Shown here piece after piece: positions 1 through 35,312 of a stretch of DNA of 64,000 bases. The stretch lies in the NCBI GenBank assembly GCA_013433145.1, contig CM024170.1, positions 1,195,214-1,259,213 of the forward strand, in the 5' to 3' direction. The notes under the pieces are model-generated. The model was not told where the DNA came from, made no database searches, and worked only from the letters and a program-made list of their open reading frames with translations. This DNA comes from Ascaris suum. Its lineage: Eukaryota; Nematoda; Chromadorea; Rhabditida; Ascarididae. The stretch's first letter is position 1; each line of letters begins with the position of its first letter. The position numbers and the translations under genes were made by a program.

Positions 1-157
1 ATTCGTACCCTGAATGGACCTGCCTTTGTCAATGTGCCGCCACCAACGTAAATGACTCAATTCAACCTATAGGCTTCTCTCCGTACTCTCTTCCAGGAAA
101 AAACTGTTTGTTGAGTCTGCTAAACAACAACGGTCAAGGGAAGTGCCATCTGTGCAA
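1..157 (+). CDS. candidate partial exon, Cys-rich, unknown protein
   Basis: From base 3 a frame stays open to a splice-donor-like site (tgcaag|gtattt) at 157/158. It encodes about 52 residues with six cysteines, including a CLCQC cluster near the start and CHLC at the end. The left edge is the window edge, so the gene would enter from outside. I do not recognise the domain and could not identify a following plus-strand exon. The minus strand of the same stretch is open only for a shorter run. Treat as a possible extracellular-type exon. Confidence 0.3.
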
Positions 158-3100
158 GGTATTTTTCTACCGCGTCTACGTTTCTTACGCCAAGCATGCT
201 GCAAATAAAAACTTGAATCTTGCAAAAAGCTTCAAAAAAGAAAGTCAGTTTTAATGATCCAACATTATCATCGTACCCGACATCGACAACGATGATGAAG
301 CTGAGCGCATTTTTCTCGTTACATTTTGCAAAAATTAACTGTTTCTAGCCAAATACTTATATGACACATAATTCCATGGAAACGAACGCTTTGATACAGA
401 ACTTACTGCTCTTTGTGGAAGGTACAGGTACCTGTTGCTTTCAATAAAACATGCTCGCGGGTACGGGGAAAACTTGAGCGTTATTCAGTGTTAAACTTTC
501 AGAAAACACCAAATAAAGACTCGTGTTTGAATACAGAGCAAATAAAGTGCGGAAATATGCAAGAAGGGGCGGAAAATTCCCACGGCATTTTGAAGATCTA
601 TTCAAGCAGCTCCTGCTTTTGGATTAAGTCTTTACTTCCAACTCCCCTCGCTCTTCGCTCTCTTTACTGGTAACATTTATTTTTCAACTTCAACTGAGTT
701 CACTACTTCAGAAAATAATTTCGCCACTAGTGGTATTTATTTCTAATAAATGCAGCTCACTTTTTGCCTCTCCACTGAGAATAATGAACTGACTTCTTTA
801 AAAACCTTACTCTCTAGATCTACTGCAGTTTTTAAAACTTCTTGTACTACTTTGTCAAAGAAAAAAAGGTATTTTGAATAATCAAACAGTTTATGATATT
901 ATAAACTTATATGTAATCGAGAATCTTTTGGTTATAAACTAATTACAGAAGGACAGCAAATGAAATTTTTATTAAAAGGGATGAACAGAGTGATAAAATT
1001 TATACATTTTTAGGCAATTCAAAAAACAAACTTAAATTCAATCCAACAACGGTATTTATAAATTACCATCATCTCCTAGTGAACAACAAAGAACCCAGAA
1101 TATGATTCAAATCCAAAAATCCAAAAGCCCTTTCTCGCTACTCACTCGGATTTGTGCCAACAAAGATATTGCAATAAAAAAAAAAAAATGGTATCCTAAC
1201 TTCAGACGGCATGCCGCATAAAAAGATGATAATAAAATTTTCAACAACCTTCAGCGCACTGGAAAATATAAATAGCGCCTGGCATGATATGGTCGACGCC
1301 ATCGAAGGAAACCTTCAATTTCGGCTGGTTCTTAATAAGTGTTCCCTCAGGCATAGTTTTCACCTCAGCACATACCGCTTCGCAACCACCTGGCTTCGCG
1401 TTCGTCCGACCAGTCGCTGAAATATTTCCTTTCGCCTAGGCAACCATGTTAGGTCCCACCATGCCACAAGCTTTCGAGCCTTGGGAGTGAACCTTTGCAA
1501 AAAATTTTGAAACTTTTAAAGATGAAGTTGAATATTGTTCCACTCGTCGCTTTATGGCCTAACGATAACGGAGGAAATTTCTTTAAATATGCAAATAAAA
1601 AAATCGCATTGGAGCACGCGTCGATAATAAGCGTCTCCACCTCATTATCACTCAATAGACAACTAGTGAATCACAGCAATTGACCTTATTAAGCCAATTA
1701 GGAAAAACTTACCAGCGAACGGTTAGAAAAATCTACCATAATAAATTAGCAGGTGAAAATAAACCGGAACAAATAAACGAATGCAAATTTGATGCGGTGC
1801 ACCAAGATTCTTTCAGTACCTTTTAGGCTATCATCATATATAGAACTCGAATTAGTTTTCTAACTAAATCACTTACAATATAGTCTAATGTCACTCTTTT
1901 ATGCGTTAATTTCCGTCTGTGAAGCACTATTCATTTGAAAACCACTTAATTTAGCTGCAACGTACCTAGATTCAACCAGCCTTCCGATCCACCCCTGCAC
2001 ACAAACGAATAAGGCTCGTTGCGTTCTGTCGGGTTTTGTCTCACAAACCCTTAAATCATTCGGTTTTAATTAAACAAATTAACAACTTGTGCGGCAAATT
2101 AACAACATCCTGCCTCAGCAGGGCCGATTATTACAGAGAATCCACATGAGCTACCAACCAGTCACCAAGAAAACAATATTTACTACTATATCGACAACTC
2201 ACTTCAATTTAGTAGGTTCAAACTTCTTCGCAAATCTCGCAAATACATAGTGTTTCATCAATACTCATATAATACCTTCAATGCTAGAATCTATAATTTA
2301 CATCTTCTGTGTTAACTGCCTTTTGTTTGTAGAAATGCAAAAGGTTCATCATGTGTGCTCATCGCAGGGAACGAACACTTCAGGTTGAAAGAAAAAAAAC
2401 ACCATAATACAAGTGCTTTGAGTTTTTGCCTTTTTTGTCAGTTGACAACACTCGACGACATACAACGTCACACCTTCTACTTATACTACCAGAAAAGCAC
2501 AGACTAGCCACCTCAATAAATCAAAAGAAGAAATCCACTATCAAAACTAAAAAACAATGCACAGAGTGCAACTACATACTGTACTTGAATGCTTTAAAAA
2601 GTTAAAAGACAACAATCACCTGCCAACGAATTTGGCTTATATAAACACATGAATCTGAAACGGTCCGTTTCGTTTTGATGCTATAGGCGTAATAGCATCA
2701 CGAAACGATGTTATTTTTCAAGGATGCTAACAAGCGTTCAAGGTGCACACAGGTAATTCCCATCTCTCCATATTTCTTCCTTCCTTAATTCAAGGGTCGC
2801 AAAAATATTACGAATTCCAGGAAGTTGGCAAAAGTGAGACAAGCAGTTGAAAATTTTGAGGACAAAATCTGAATAGAACCAAAAGCTGGCAATTTTAAGG
2901 GAACAATTGGCCGAAATGCAAATTTTTTGGCGCGTTTCTCGATCAAACCGGTAAACAGCCAAACATAGGTGAGTTGCGTTAACTAAAATAGCATCAATTA
3001 AACCATTTCAGTCATTAAAACTGCCACTTAAATGTAATCTCTGCCTGTTTGCTAATCAACGCGCTCAAAGCTCAACTTCTGCTCAAAGAAGTGGGAAAAT

Positions 3101-3470
3101 CTTTCAAAAATTGGAGGGGAGGGAAACTCACATTTGTGGTTCTAACTCAAAAAGAAAAAAATGCTAAAGATGTAATCAACAACCATACAATAGAGCATAA
3201 ACGTTCCTCAGCGCTCAGAATAAAAGTACCAAAAGTAGCAGAGATCAGTAAAACGAATCATAAACGCCTGAAGCGTTGGAAATGACTTTCCCGGAGCGAT
3301 CACATCAACGATCACGACTCTTTCATGCGCACATTAAAAATGCATATGCGCGCAGCACCCTAAACAGTTGGACAGAGGCTTAGACATACCTGCCTCACCG
3401 GTTTGGCACATCCTCAGGTAAAGTGTGTATACGGACGTACATAATAAGCGAGACCATGGTCGCTAAAAGT
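158..3470. other. no supported gene
   Basis: AT-rich sequence with only short, low-complexity open frames on both strands. On the minus strand a stretch at about 3477-3640 is open and contains two cysteines. Just below it (about 3392-3480) a frame reads a short hydrophobic run (LTLLATMVSLIMYV) followed by a charged 11-residue tail and a stop. These could be the missing 3' end (a membrane anchor) of the sushi gene, but splice sites there do not join cleanly, so they are not annotated as exons. Confidence 0.4.
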
Positions 3471-4088
3471 GTCAGTGACTGACTAGGAACTTATGTACCT
3501 TATCAAAATTCGAGGGCAACTGTTCTACAGTAGACAATGCGCAAATTTTCATAGTCGTATCCGTTCCGCTTGATGAAGCTAAATTTGTCGACGTAGATGC
3601 ACATATAGATAAACTGACTTGTATCATCATTGTGCGAGATCTTATCCGCTCTCTTCGCATCAAATACAATCTCCACAAATCAAAAGTGCTGGAATTATTT
3701 ACTGTGCGATCCTGCCACTCACTCACTCACTAAACCAGCCATCCCGTTCTTCCAGCGTCACAAAAACTGAAGTGTTTTCAGAACGTTGTAAAGTTATGCT
3801 GACTCATACCCGGAAAGCAAACTTCCTGAGAGTCCAGCTCTTAGAAAATGTCATCGAAGTTACTTTATGGCAGCCCTCGTTTGGAAAAGTTGTCAGATTT
3901 GATGTGAGCTCGAGCTGAGTCTAAGTGAAATTGGATCGCAAGATGTCCTCGGAATTAAATAGAAACTTCGTGCATTTTTGGAAAAAAATAGATTTAGAAA
4001 AGGGAAACAACTCTTGCAGCACTCTTATCGACACCTGACTCTGGCAATTTTACTTATAACAGCGCAGAACTGATAACTCAAACTTCAC

Positions 4089-4152
4089 CTTTTTTACAAC
4101 GCGTCGTAACTTTCACTCCATTCGCCCAATATTTTTCATCGCCATTTTGGAA
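4089..4152 (-). CDS. sushi-like gene exon 11: CKKG half-module
   Basis: Acceptor cgattgcag, donor aaaaag|gtgaag; phase 0 to 1. Starts FQNGDEKYWANG and ends TRCKK/G. Partner of exon 10 exactly as exon 5 is of exon 4. The following exon was not identified. Confidence 0.68.
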
Positions 4153-4667
4153 CTGCAATCGTCCAGGCATTAAGTTAACGTGTATATGGGATAAAAGTAG
4201 TTCTGAATGGACTGCTAGCTGATCAACAAAGTTATTATCTAAATGGTAGAATGTCCTTATCAATCAAACTTCACCCAGCATGTAACCAGATGCATTTGAC
4301 CCCGTCCTCCCTCACCTCTTCCAAAAATTTGAGACAGTCTTTATTGCCGCATATTCCAAAATCCCGTGACCATCCACTACGGGCTTTGTGAAAGGCCGCT
4401 CTCTAAGTTAACCTCGTAGTCGCTGAAAACTATCTCGATCAAGCCAACATTTAAAGAGTCAGCTCTGATTTTTTGACAAGACGAGGTTTCTGCTGAAGCA
4501 GTCATCAAACTCCAGATGAGGTGGATTGAATACATTATTGATCTACCAGGCATCCTGTAAAATACAATCGACACGACGGATGCATTCTCAACCGATGGAT
4601 GACGAACATTGCAAAATTATATCGCTAGATCAGTTTTGGTCTAAATTTAAGCTTGAAGGAAGAATTG

Positions 4668-4750
<83 letters not shown>

Positions 4751-7700
4751 GGAGATGCAGCGCCATTTCTGTGAATTAAAAACGTACGATGAGATTTTCG
4801 TTAGTTGGTGGTCCATCACCTTCGTAGGTGGCGTTACTCATATCGGAATCCGGAGCAAGTGCACGACATCCCCATCCACACTTAGCCGGTTCATTCACAT
4901 TATACGGCTCATTGTTTTGATCACGCCAGCCCTTGTCCGTACACGTTAACACTTGTCCATTACCGTAAGCGCCCTTTTCGAAGTAGTGAACTTAATAACA
5001 CAAATGATATAACTAAGCGGAAAGAACGATGTAACTGTCAGGATGAAATCTTTTAATGCGCTCACGAATATCGACCAAACATACTAGCTGAGAAGAGTTC
5101 CAATCCCTCTTGATTGAAAAAAAGTTGGCATTTACAAGTCACCAGCCATTTCGAGCGAGCGCACACCTCAGATTTGAACTTCCAACATAATTGACGATAA
5201 TTTCAGCCTTCTAGGTATGTTCTCTCACACTATGTGTTCATCATGCAGTCGGAGGCAAGGTTATATTAGATTTTTCCCCATAGCCAGAAGTATCATACTT
5301 CTCGCAAGTTATGATGTGTACCTATCGCTATTTTAAAGTAAAATATGTCCAATGAACAGACAGCATAGGGAAATGTACTAACATTGCGAGCATTTGATGG
5401 TAGCTTGACAGCCGGTTGGAATACTGTTCGAATTCAACGAGCGACACTTCTTTCCAACTTTAGATACGGTAGCGTTCTTATCCAGGTGTCGCATAAATGA
5501 TGCACATCCGGGTTTCGCACACTGAATGCCCATCAGCTCTCAGTCAGTATTATGGAGCAGTAAACATAGAAGTAAATATGAATGACATTTCCTTCATCAA
5601 AGAATTTTAAAGAGAAAGAAAGGTGGTTAAAAAAGAAACATAAATTTTAAGAACGCAAAATGCAAAACTCGTGAGAACATGTACATTACCTCAACGGGTC
5701 GCGCGTTAACCTGCTGTGTCTGAACGTCATAATAACCTTCAGCTCCTCCTTTGCACACCAATTCTTGTTGTCCTGCTTCGAAATGTGGTCCACTCTTTGC
5801 AAAATTAAGCCCTAAAAATGAGCGTTTCTTCATACACCGCTTAAGGTTACGACAAGATGAAAGCAACTTTAATAATGTAATACGTTGTTTCAAGTCGGAG
5901 CACAACCATTGTACATTCAATATCAGCGTAAACAGCAGGCATAATACAGCCAACAAACTTACCTGGCTCGCATTTGAATACGTAGAGGAACCTATCGTAG
6001 ACGTAATTTTTGCCGTTTATTGTAACAGTACCATCTTTGCCCGGTTTTGTGACTGCGCGCGTTCCAGGAGCATAATCGTTTCTGGAAATATCCTCTAGTA
6101 GGTACAGCACAAATACGTGCCTCATAGTCCCTTACTCTAACGGACTCTTTCATAATGCTTTACTTTTAGCCAATAACACGATATGATTAAAATTTAATGA
6201 TTTTTATAAAAGTATTAAAGATACTGCAGCTACCTGATAAGGTAGAAAACAATCATGATCCTGGCTAACACTATGACATTGGAAGGGCGCTTTCAGTAGA
6301 GAGTCCTGTTTGCACGGTCAATGAGAAATACTTCAAAATAAATTGTTTAGCATAAGAAGTTCTTCAGTATATTTACGATGAAAGTAAGACGTACAGCGGA
6401 TCGAGGGCATTGCAAAGAGGCTTGCAGAGACCTGGTCTTCCGTCCACGCCGCCCATGGGTATTAGTGAACCAATCTTTCTTTGCCACCCAACCGAACCGC
6501 CAATGCATTTATAATCATCCGTGCCGATTCTTCGCCACGCAGGATAATCAAAAGCGAATCCTTAATAAACTTCATGAACAATGCGGTAACCTGCAGAATG
6601 CAATGCTTTCTGGCATCTAAGTGCTGCACTAATGAAAGGATAGCTTTAGAGGGTACGATGCGCACACGGAAACGACTGTTCGGTATTCTATTCCCGTGAA
6701 ATCAAAGGTCAGGTGTTCCATTCCCGCCAAACGACCGAACGGGTGTTCCATTTCCACTAAACGACCGATCGGTGTTCCATTCCCACTAAACGACCGAACG
6801 GGTGTTCCATTTCCACTAAACGACCGATCGGTGTTCCATTCCACTCCATTCCCACTAAACGACCGAACGGGTGTTCCATTCCCACTAAACGACCGAACGG
6901 GTGTTCCATTTCCACTAAACGACCGATCGGTGTTCCATTCCCACTAAACGACCGAACGGGTGTTCCATTTCCACTAAACGACCGAACGGTGTTCCATTAA
7001 ACGACCGACTAAACGACCGAACGGGTGTTCCATTTCCACTAAACGACCGATCGGTGTTCCATTCCCACTAAACGACCGAACGGGTGTTCCATTTCCACTA
7101 AACGACCGATCGGTGTTCCATTCCCACTAAACGACCGAACGGGTGTTCCATTCCCATAAAACGACCGACTGGATGTTGCATTTCCATTATTTGTTTCATT
7201 TTTCGATTCTATAATACCTTTTGCTCTCTTCAGTGATTTCAGGTGAATTTTAAATTTAGCTGTATTCAGCTCATTAGCACACATCGAAGCACATGAAGAT
7301 AACTCCGTAAAAAGACTATACGGTGCCGGACATCGCTCATATTCGTTTACAAACAATACAATATGATGACTTAGAGATCAAAAATTACCTGGTTTGCATT
7401 TTGTCCTTATTCTTGTACCCGCACTCCAATAGCGTTTATTACCATTCGGATACTGAAAAGCAACGATCATATTTAGGCGATAAAAGTTTATAAAAAAAAA
7501 ACTTCGCATTGAAGTTACAACTAAATTAAACCTTTCAAAAACAAATATTAAATCGACGCGAAAAAATCCCAAAAAGTCGCAAAGATGTGAAAAAAGATCG
7601 CGTAAACGTAACCGATTTCTGTGGTGGTCCCAAAATGTAGGTAGCATTGCTCATATCGTCATTTGTCAGCACTTCACATCCCGGTAAACATTTCCGGGGC

Positions 7701-9110
7701 GCTTCTTCGATATTTTGTTTATTGAGCCATTTACCATTATGACATGTCAACGTTTGTCCACGAGCATAATCTTCATTTTCGAAGTAGTACACTGAAGTTA
7801 TGACTGATGATATACTGAGCGCACAATCACTAAACAATCCATATTCAGTAGTTTCAAATGTTGCCTTTACTACATAACAATGAGAACATTACTCGTCATC
7901 GTTGTTAGCGAACCTGTTGATCAAAAAAATCTCTTAGACCCATCATAAATGCCCTTGTTCATTCCTACAGACTTCCTGTCGAGACAATATTATGAACCAA
8001 ATCGAACATACAGAAATGTCAAACTCTGTTGAAAATATTACAGACAAATTACAAGCAATTATGAAATTTTGCCTTTGAATTTCGCAAAAATCTATTCGAG
8101 AAGAATAATTTATATAAATTAAGGACCTATGTTTCATATTGATAGATGAAAGCTGTACCAAGCAACGGAAACTCCAGAAAAAAGGAAAAAGAAAAGACAA
8201 GAGAATGTACTTTGCTAAATTGCATTCATTAGATGGTTGATACCTCATTACGCGTGAAATTACTCTGATAGCTATTCCTATTCCGATACTCTTTTCAAAT
8301 CTTTCGATGGCGCTCACATGGACGCTTCTCTAAACTTCTATTTATTACCTTGGAGCTTATTCATGGATGCGAACAAATCCAGAAATGGATCGCAGCCTAC
8401 AATATTCTGAAAGCCCTTACAGAAATGAACAAGCACTCATAGGTCTTGAGGATGGCAAATGTGTCAAAATGGCAAGTGCTGCATTTCAATCGGATTTGTG
8501 CCTTATATACTGAATTCAACGGGCGCCAAGATTTATAAGATGGAGAAAAACAACACAGCAATGAGCAAAAAGAAACAACTCTAGAACGACTTACATTCTT
8601 TACACGTGATCCCAATTTCGGTACCACTTTTGCAACCTCTAAGGCATACAGGCACCGATTTTTTGACGATCGCATTTGGCACATTTCGTTCGACAATCTC
8701 GACACATCCTTGCGTAGCTTTAGAATAACGTACTGATACAACTGAAAAATAGCATCTTTTAGCAACTTTCTAATCTTCGTTTATGGATTTTCTTTTCAGA
8801 GCCTTTCTATTCTGAAGTACTAAATGTTAGACATGTTCACTCGTCATCGAAGTAGAAGTTAGTGAGCAGCTATGAGCAACAAATTAAAGCAGTATTGTGT
8901 CGCAACTGTAAAGATTTATTTGAAATAGTCTATAACTTTCAAGACATTCAATTTCGGAATTCATTGAAGAACTTGATTTAAAAGTACGTAGTTTCGTAGA
9001 TTGGATCACAGCGTTTGAATGTTTTTATAAAGAAACAATAGCATATGAGTCCACTCACGTAGGACGACAAATAGCACCCAAGACAGCATGCATGATAGAA
9101 CCCGTCGCAT
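4089..9110 (-). CDS. secreted multi-domain sushi/CCP-like protein
   Basis: Eleven exons, all joining in phase: 9110-9059, 8741-8595, 8396-8349, 7791-7613, 7452-7389, 6560-6395, 6081-5963, 5811-5690, 5521-5383, 4990-4788, 4152-4089, giving about 434 codons with no stop. It starts with a signal peptide (MRRVLSCMLSWVLFVVL). It then has repeated half-modules of complement-control (sushi) type: a Y..G..LTC..(K)GW...KC..GC unit followed by a DMSNATY...YW..G...KCK.G unit. Each module is split by a phase-1 intron right after the CxPG/CKKG turn. Exons 7791 plus 7452 and exons 4990 plus 4152 are clear internal duplicates. The protein should be extracellular. The spacing is looser than canonical CCP modules, so a nematode-specific Cys-rich domain is an alternative. 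The 3' end lies below 4089 and was not found, so the gene is incomplete here. Confidence 0.72.
4669..4746. repeat. (TA)n microsatellite
   Basis: 78 bases of uninterrupted TA, in the intron directly downstream of sushi-like exon 10. Confidence 0.98.
4788..4990 (-). CDS. sushi-like gene exon 10: half-modules
   Basis: Acceptor ttattaag, phase 1, 67 codons, donor ctcatc|gtacgt in phase 0. Reads HYFEKGAYGNGQVLTC...GW, KCGWGCRAL, DSDMSNATYEGDGPP. A diverged duplicate of exon 4. The donor lies about 40 bases from a (TA)n tract. Confidence 0.72.
5383..5521 (-). CDS. sushi-like gene exon 9
   Basis: Acceptor gggcattcag, phase 0, 46 codons, phase 1 end at caat|gttagt. Starts CAKPGCASF, contains KNATVSKVGKKC and ends GCQATIKCSQ. 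Together with exon 8 this restores the KC.PGC pattern seen in exon 4. Confidence 0.68.
5690..5811 (-). CDS. sushi-like gene exon 8
   Basis: Acceptor tcatttttag, donor ttgag|gtaatg; phase 1 to 0; 40 codons with ...HFEAGQQELVCKGG then NARPVE. It supplies the second half of a module begun in exon 7. Confidence 0.7.
5963..6081 (-). CDS. sushi-like gene exon 7
   Basis: Acceptor gatatttccag, donor ccag|gtaagt; phase 2 to 1; 39 codons starting NDYAPGTRAV and ending RFLYVFKCEP/G, the conserved CxPG turn before a phase-1 intron. Confidence 0.7.
6395..6560 (-). CDS. sushi-like gene exon 6: half-modules
   Basis: Acceptor tttattaag, phase 1 (completing the glycine after CKP), and donor ccgct|gtacgt in phase 2, 54 codons. 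Reads FDYPAW...DDYKCIGGSVGW and later GLCKPLCNAL, the same C...GW...C..C pattern as exons 4 and 10. Recovered from phase and motif logic, because its frame is not the longest one in this stretch. Confidence 0.65.
6712..7185. repeat. minisatellite, about 30-bp unit
   Basis: About 15 tandem copies of a unit containing ggtgttccatt(t/c)cc(a/c)ctaaacgaccga, in two main variants (ccgaacggg and ccgatcgg) that partly alternate. Truncated copies lie near 6840 and 6990-7010. It lies in the intron between sushi-like exons 5 and 6. Its open frames on both strands (GNGTPVRSFS-type and PFPLNDR-type repeats) are by-products of the repeat. Confidence 0.95.
7389..7452 (-). CDS. sushi-like gene exon 5: CKPG half-module
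   Basis: Acceptor gcttttcag, donor accag|gtaatt; phase 0 to 1. Reads YPNG..RYWSAG....TKCKP/G. Exon 4152-4089 has the same length and a matching pattern (YW..G....RCKK/G). Confidence 0.72.
7613..7791 (-). CDS. sushi-like gene exon 4: half-modules
   Basis: Acceptor aacttcag, phase 1, 59 codons, phase 0 end at a weak donor (aaatcg|gttacg). Reads YYFENEDYARGQTLTC.NGKW, then KCLPGCEV, then DMSNATY. It is closely similar to exon 4990-4788, which shows internal duplication. Confidence 0.72.
8349..8396 (-). CDS. sushi-like gene exon 3 (short)
   Basis: Acceptor attgtag and donor ccaag|gtaata; phase 1 to 1; 15 codons beginning CDPFLDLF. Chosen because an alternative acceptor 12 bases upstream would create a stop codon across the junction. 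Confidence 0.45.
8595..8741 (-). CDS. sushi-like gene exon 2
   Basis: Acceptor atttttcag at 8742 and donor gaat|gtaagt; phase 1 in and out, 48 whole codons. Contains the PVCLRGCKSG and GITCKE cysteine motifs (C..GC spacing shared with exons at 7791 and 5521). Confidence 0.7.
9059..9110 (-). CDS. sushi-like gene exon 1: signal peptide
   Basis: ATG at 9110 opens a 17-residue hydrophobic leader ending in WVLFVVL, then a strong donor (cctac|gtgagt) in phase 1. With the start of the next exon it reads ...VVLLVSVRYSKA-TQG, a typical cleavable signal peptide. The start was chosen because the other two frames lack a methionine before a stop. Confidence 0.65.
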
Positions 9111-10642
9111 CGCCACACTGAATCTTCTATGCTAATGGCGCATGCAGCAATATTGCTATAAAATTTAAGCAGCCATCTAAATGGCGTTTCACATCGGCTA
9201 TAAAAATGAGCTTTTTCCATTTTTTTTATTGCTAAAATTCATTGCAATCAAATATTCTCGAAATGTTCGCAATTGGGCAATGAAGTGCTCGCCTCAACCG
9301 ACGTTCTTTTTAAACATCTATATGCCAACACAACAAATGAACCCATTCGATCGAGCTGATATTGCAATATGAAAGAAATTCGGCAAGGCAATTCTGAAAT
9401 ACCGAAGAGCAAAAAGATGAATAATGATTCCCCTGTGGTCTAAGTCTTGATCATTTGAACCGTTCATGTAGATCAATAAATTTATCATTTACAATTGCTG
9501 CGACTTCCACTTATGAAACCGGAATCATACAGTAAGTACAGCAATTATGTGACTTCGAAATGTGTTAACTCTGCTGAAAAAAAAACCAGTCAATGAGGCT
9601 TGGCGAGTTGCGCATTCATATAACCTTAAATACCTGCGATGTGCTCCCTGACCCTCAGCACTTCTCATCTGATTTGCTCTTGTGGCTTTGTTGGAAGTTT
9701 GCAGAAAATACAGGTGTTATAAATATCCATCGTATGGAACGCCACTCTTGCAAAGCATGCAAAAAGATATTCCACTACTCCTCTTTTAACTTCAAATGAG
9801 AATTTGCAACCAGCCAGCTGTCAGCAGCAGAATTGTTGGGTGGATCCTTTAACAGCTGCCCAGCATTTCACTTACTGGACGTGTGGAAGGCACAACTCGC
9901 CAAGCCTCTTAACAGAGTGCAACATAAAAAAATTCGTTACTGAACTATCGGACGGCTTAGTGATGAATTTTAGGCATGTTTTTTTACTCCTCTGAAAGCA
10001 ACCCTTCAACTATTCGGAACTGCGCTTGACCTCAGCATTCGCCTGATCCGCCGAACAGTGCTCATGACGGCATTCGGGAATGTCCAAGTTCGTTGGACAA
10101 CGAAAACGAACCTCCTACAGATGAAGCTCAAATAATATGCCGCAACTCGCCGCGAGGTCATTCTTGTGGATGTAATTTTACTTAGGTCATTCTTGAGGAG
10201 TGACCATGAGTGCCAGGTTTTTCTTAAATGGAACGAGAGAGCCATCGCCAGGGTGTAATTTTACTTAGGACATCCTTGCCTAACGCAGGAGACAAAAGGC
10301 GCTTTGTATCCAACAGCAACATATTCCAATACAGAATTAGACAGAACAGCACAATACAAATGAGCCTGTTTCTTAAACACCAAAAAGAAATTGAAACTCA
10401 ATAGTGACTAGAAAGGAGTAAAAGATTGCCTGCATTGACATTCGGGATTATCTTTACACTGTGATTAGCAAGCCATTGCGCCTACAAAACTTACTAGACC
10501 TTATGTTTGCAGAAACGAGGCAAACCTCAGACAACACGGACATCAATATTTATTGACATGCTTTACTTTGCTAATAATGCGGATAATGGAATAAAAATTA
10601 ACAAATTTTCATAGCGCACCACAGTTCATTGATTCTGCATAT
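9111..10642. other. no supported gene
   Basis: Presumed 5' flank of the sushi-like gene and 3' flank of Rif1. A plus-strand stretch at about 9.6-10.2 kb has short open frames with some protein-like character (HSCKACKKIFHYSSF, CPSSLDNENEPPTDEA), but stops interrupt them and no splice path joins them. It could be a decayed element. A 16-base direct repeat occurs at 10171 and 10254. A possible minus-strand AATAAA lies near 10550. Confidence 0.4.
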
Positions 10643-11212
10643 TTACGGTTGGAGGATGGAACGCTCCCTCGCATGTGAACCTCCGAAAGATTGTTTCAAG
10701 GTTGGAAAATGATGAAAAATAAGAGCGAATACCCGCAGCGCTAATTATGCAAATGCAAAATTCCTTGCTCTATTGAACTCGAGTAACAAGTGAAGTGAAA
10801 CAAAAAGAAGGCGATTCGTAAAATTTAAAGAATGATAACGGCCAATACAGGTATGCTAAATAGCAACGAAGAATGGGCCACCACTTTATGCGACATCTGC
10901 ACACTTCTGAAGCATTATGAATAAACTGCGGCTAAGGTTTAAAAAAAACGTTTGAAACGCGGCTACGGACCAACAAGTCATTGATCACGACCTAAATTCA
11001 AACGAACTAATCTTGGGAAATGGCTCGGGGCTTACCTATTAAACTCACTGTTGGTACAGTCCGCCAAATGAACTAGCATGAATCTATTAAACACAGGTGC
11101 AATGTGATAATCGCGTAACGCATACCTTGCATAAGACATATGATTGGACTGAAAGCTGCATTTTTCAAACATAAGCATTACGTATTAACGAAGGAGTGAG
11201 GAAAAGAAAAAC

Positions 11213-35312
<24,100 letters not shown>

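Noticed and set aside
4526..4949. frames rich in alternating Tyr-Ile at the (TA)n tracts (also 21.0-21.4 and 59.2-59.7 kb)
   Set aside because: Translation of dinucleotide repeats in both strands.
5240..5330. possible extra sushi-like exon (CEKYDTSGYGEKSNITL)
   Set aside because: Protein-like but lacks a usable donor, and the flanking exons already join in phase without it.
10171..10269. 16-base direct repeat 83 bases apart
   Set aside because: Too short and isolated to define an element.
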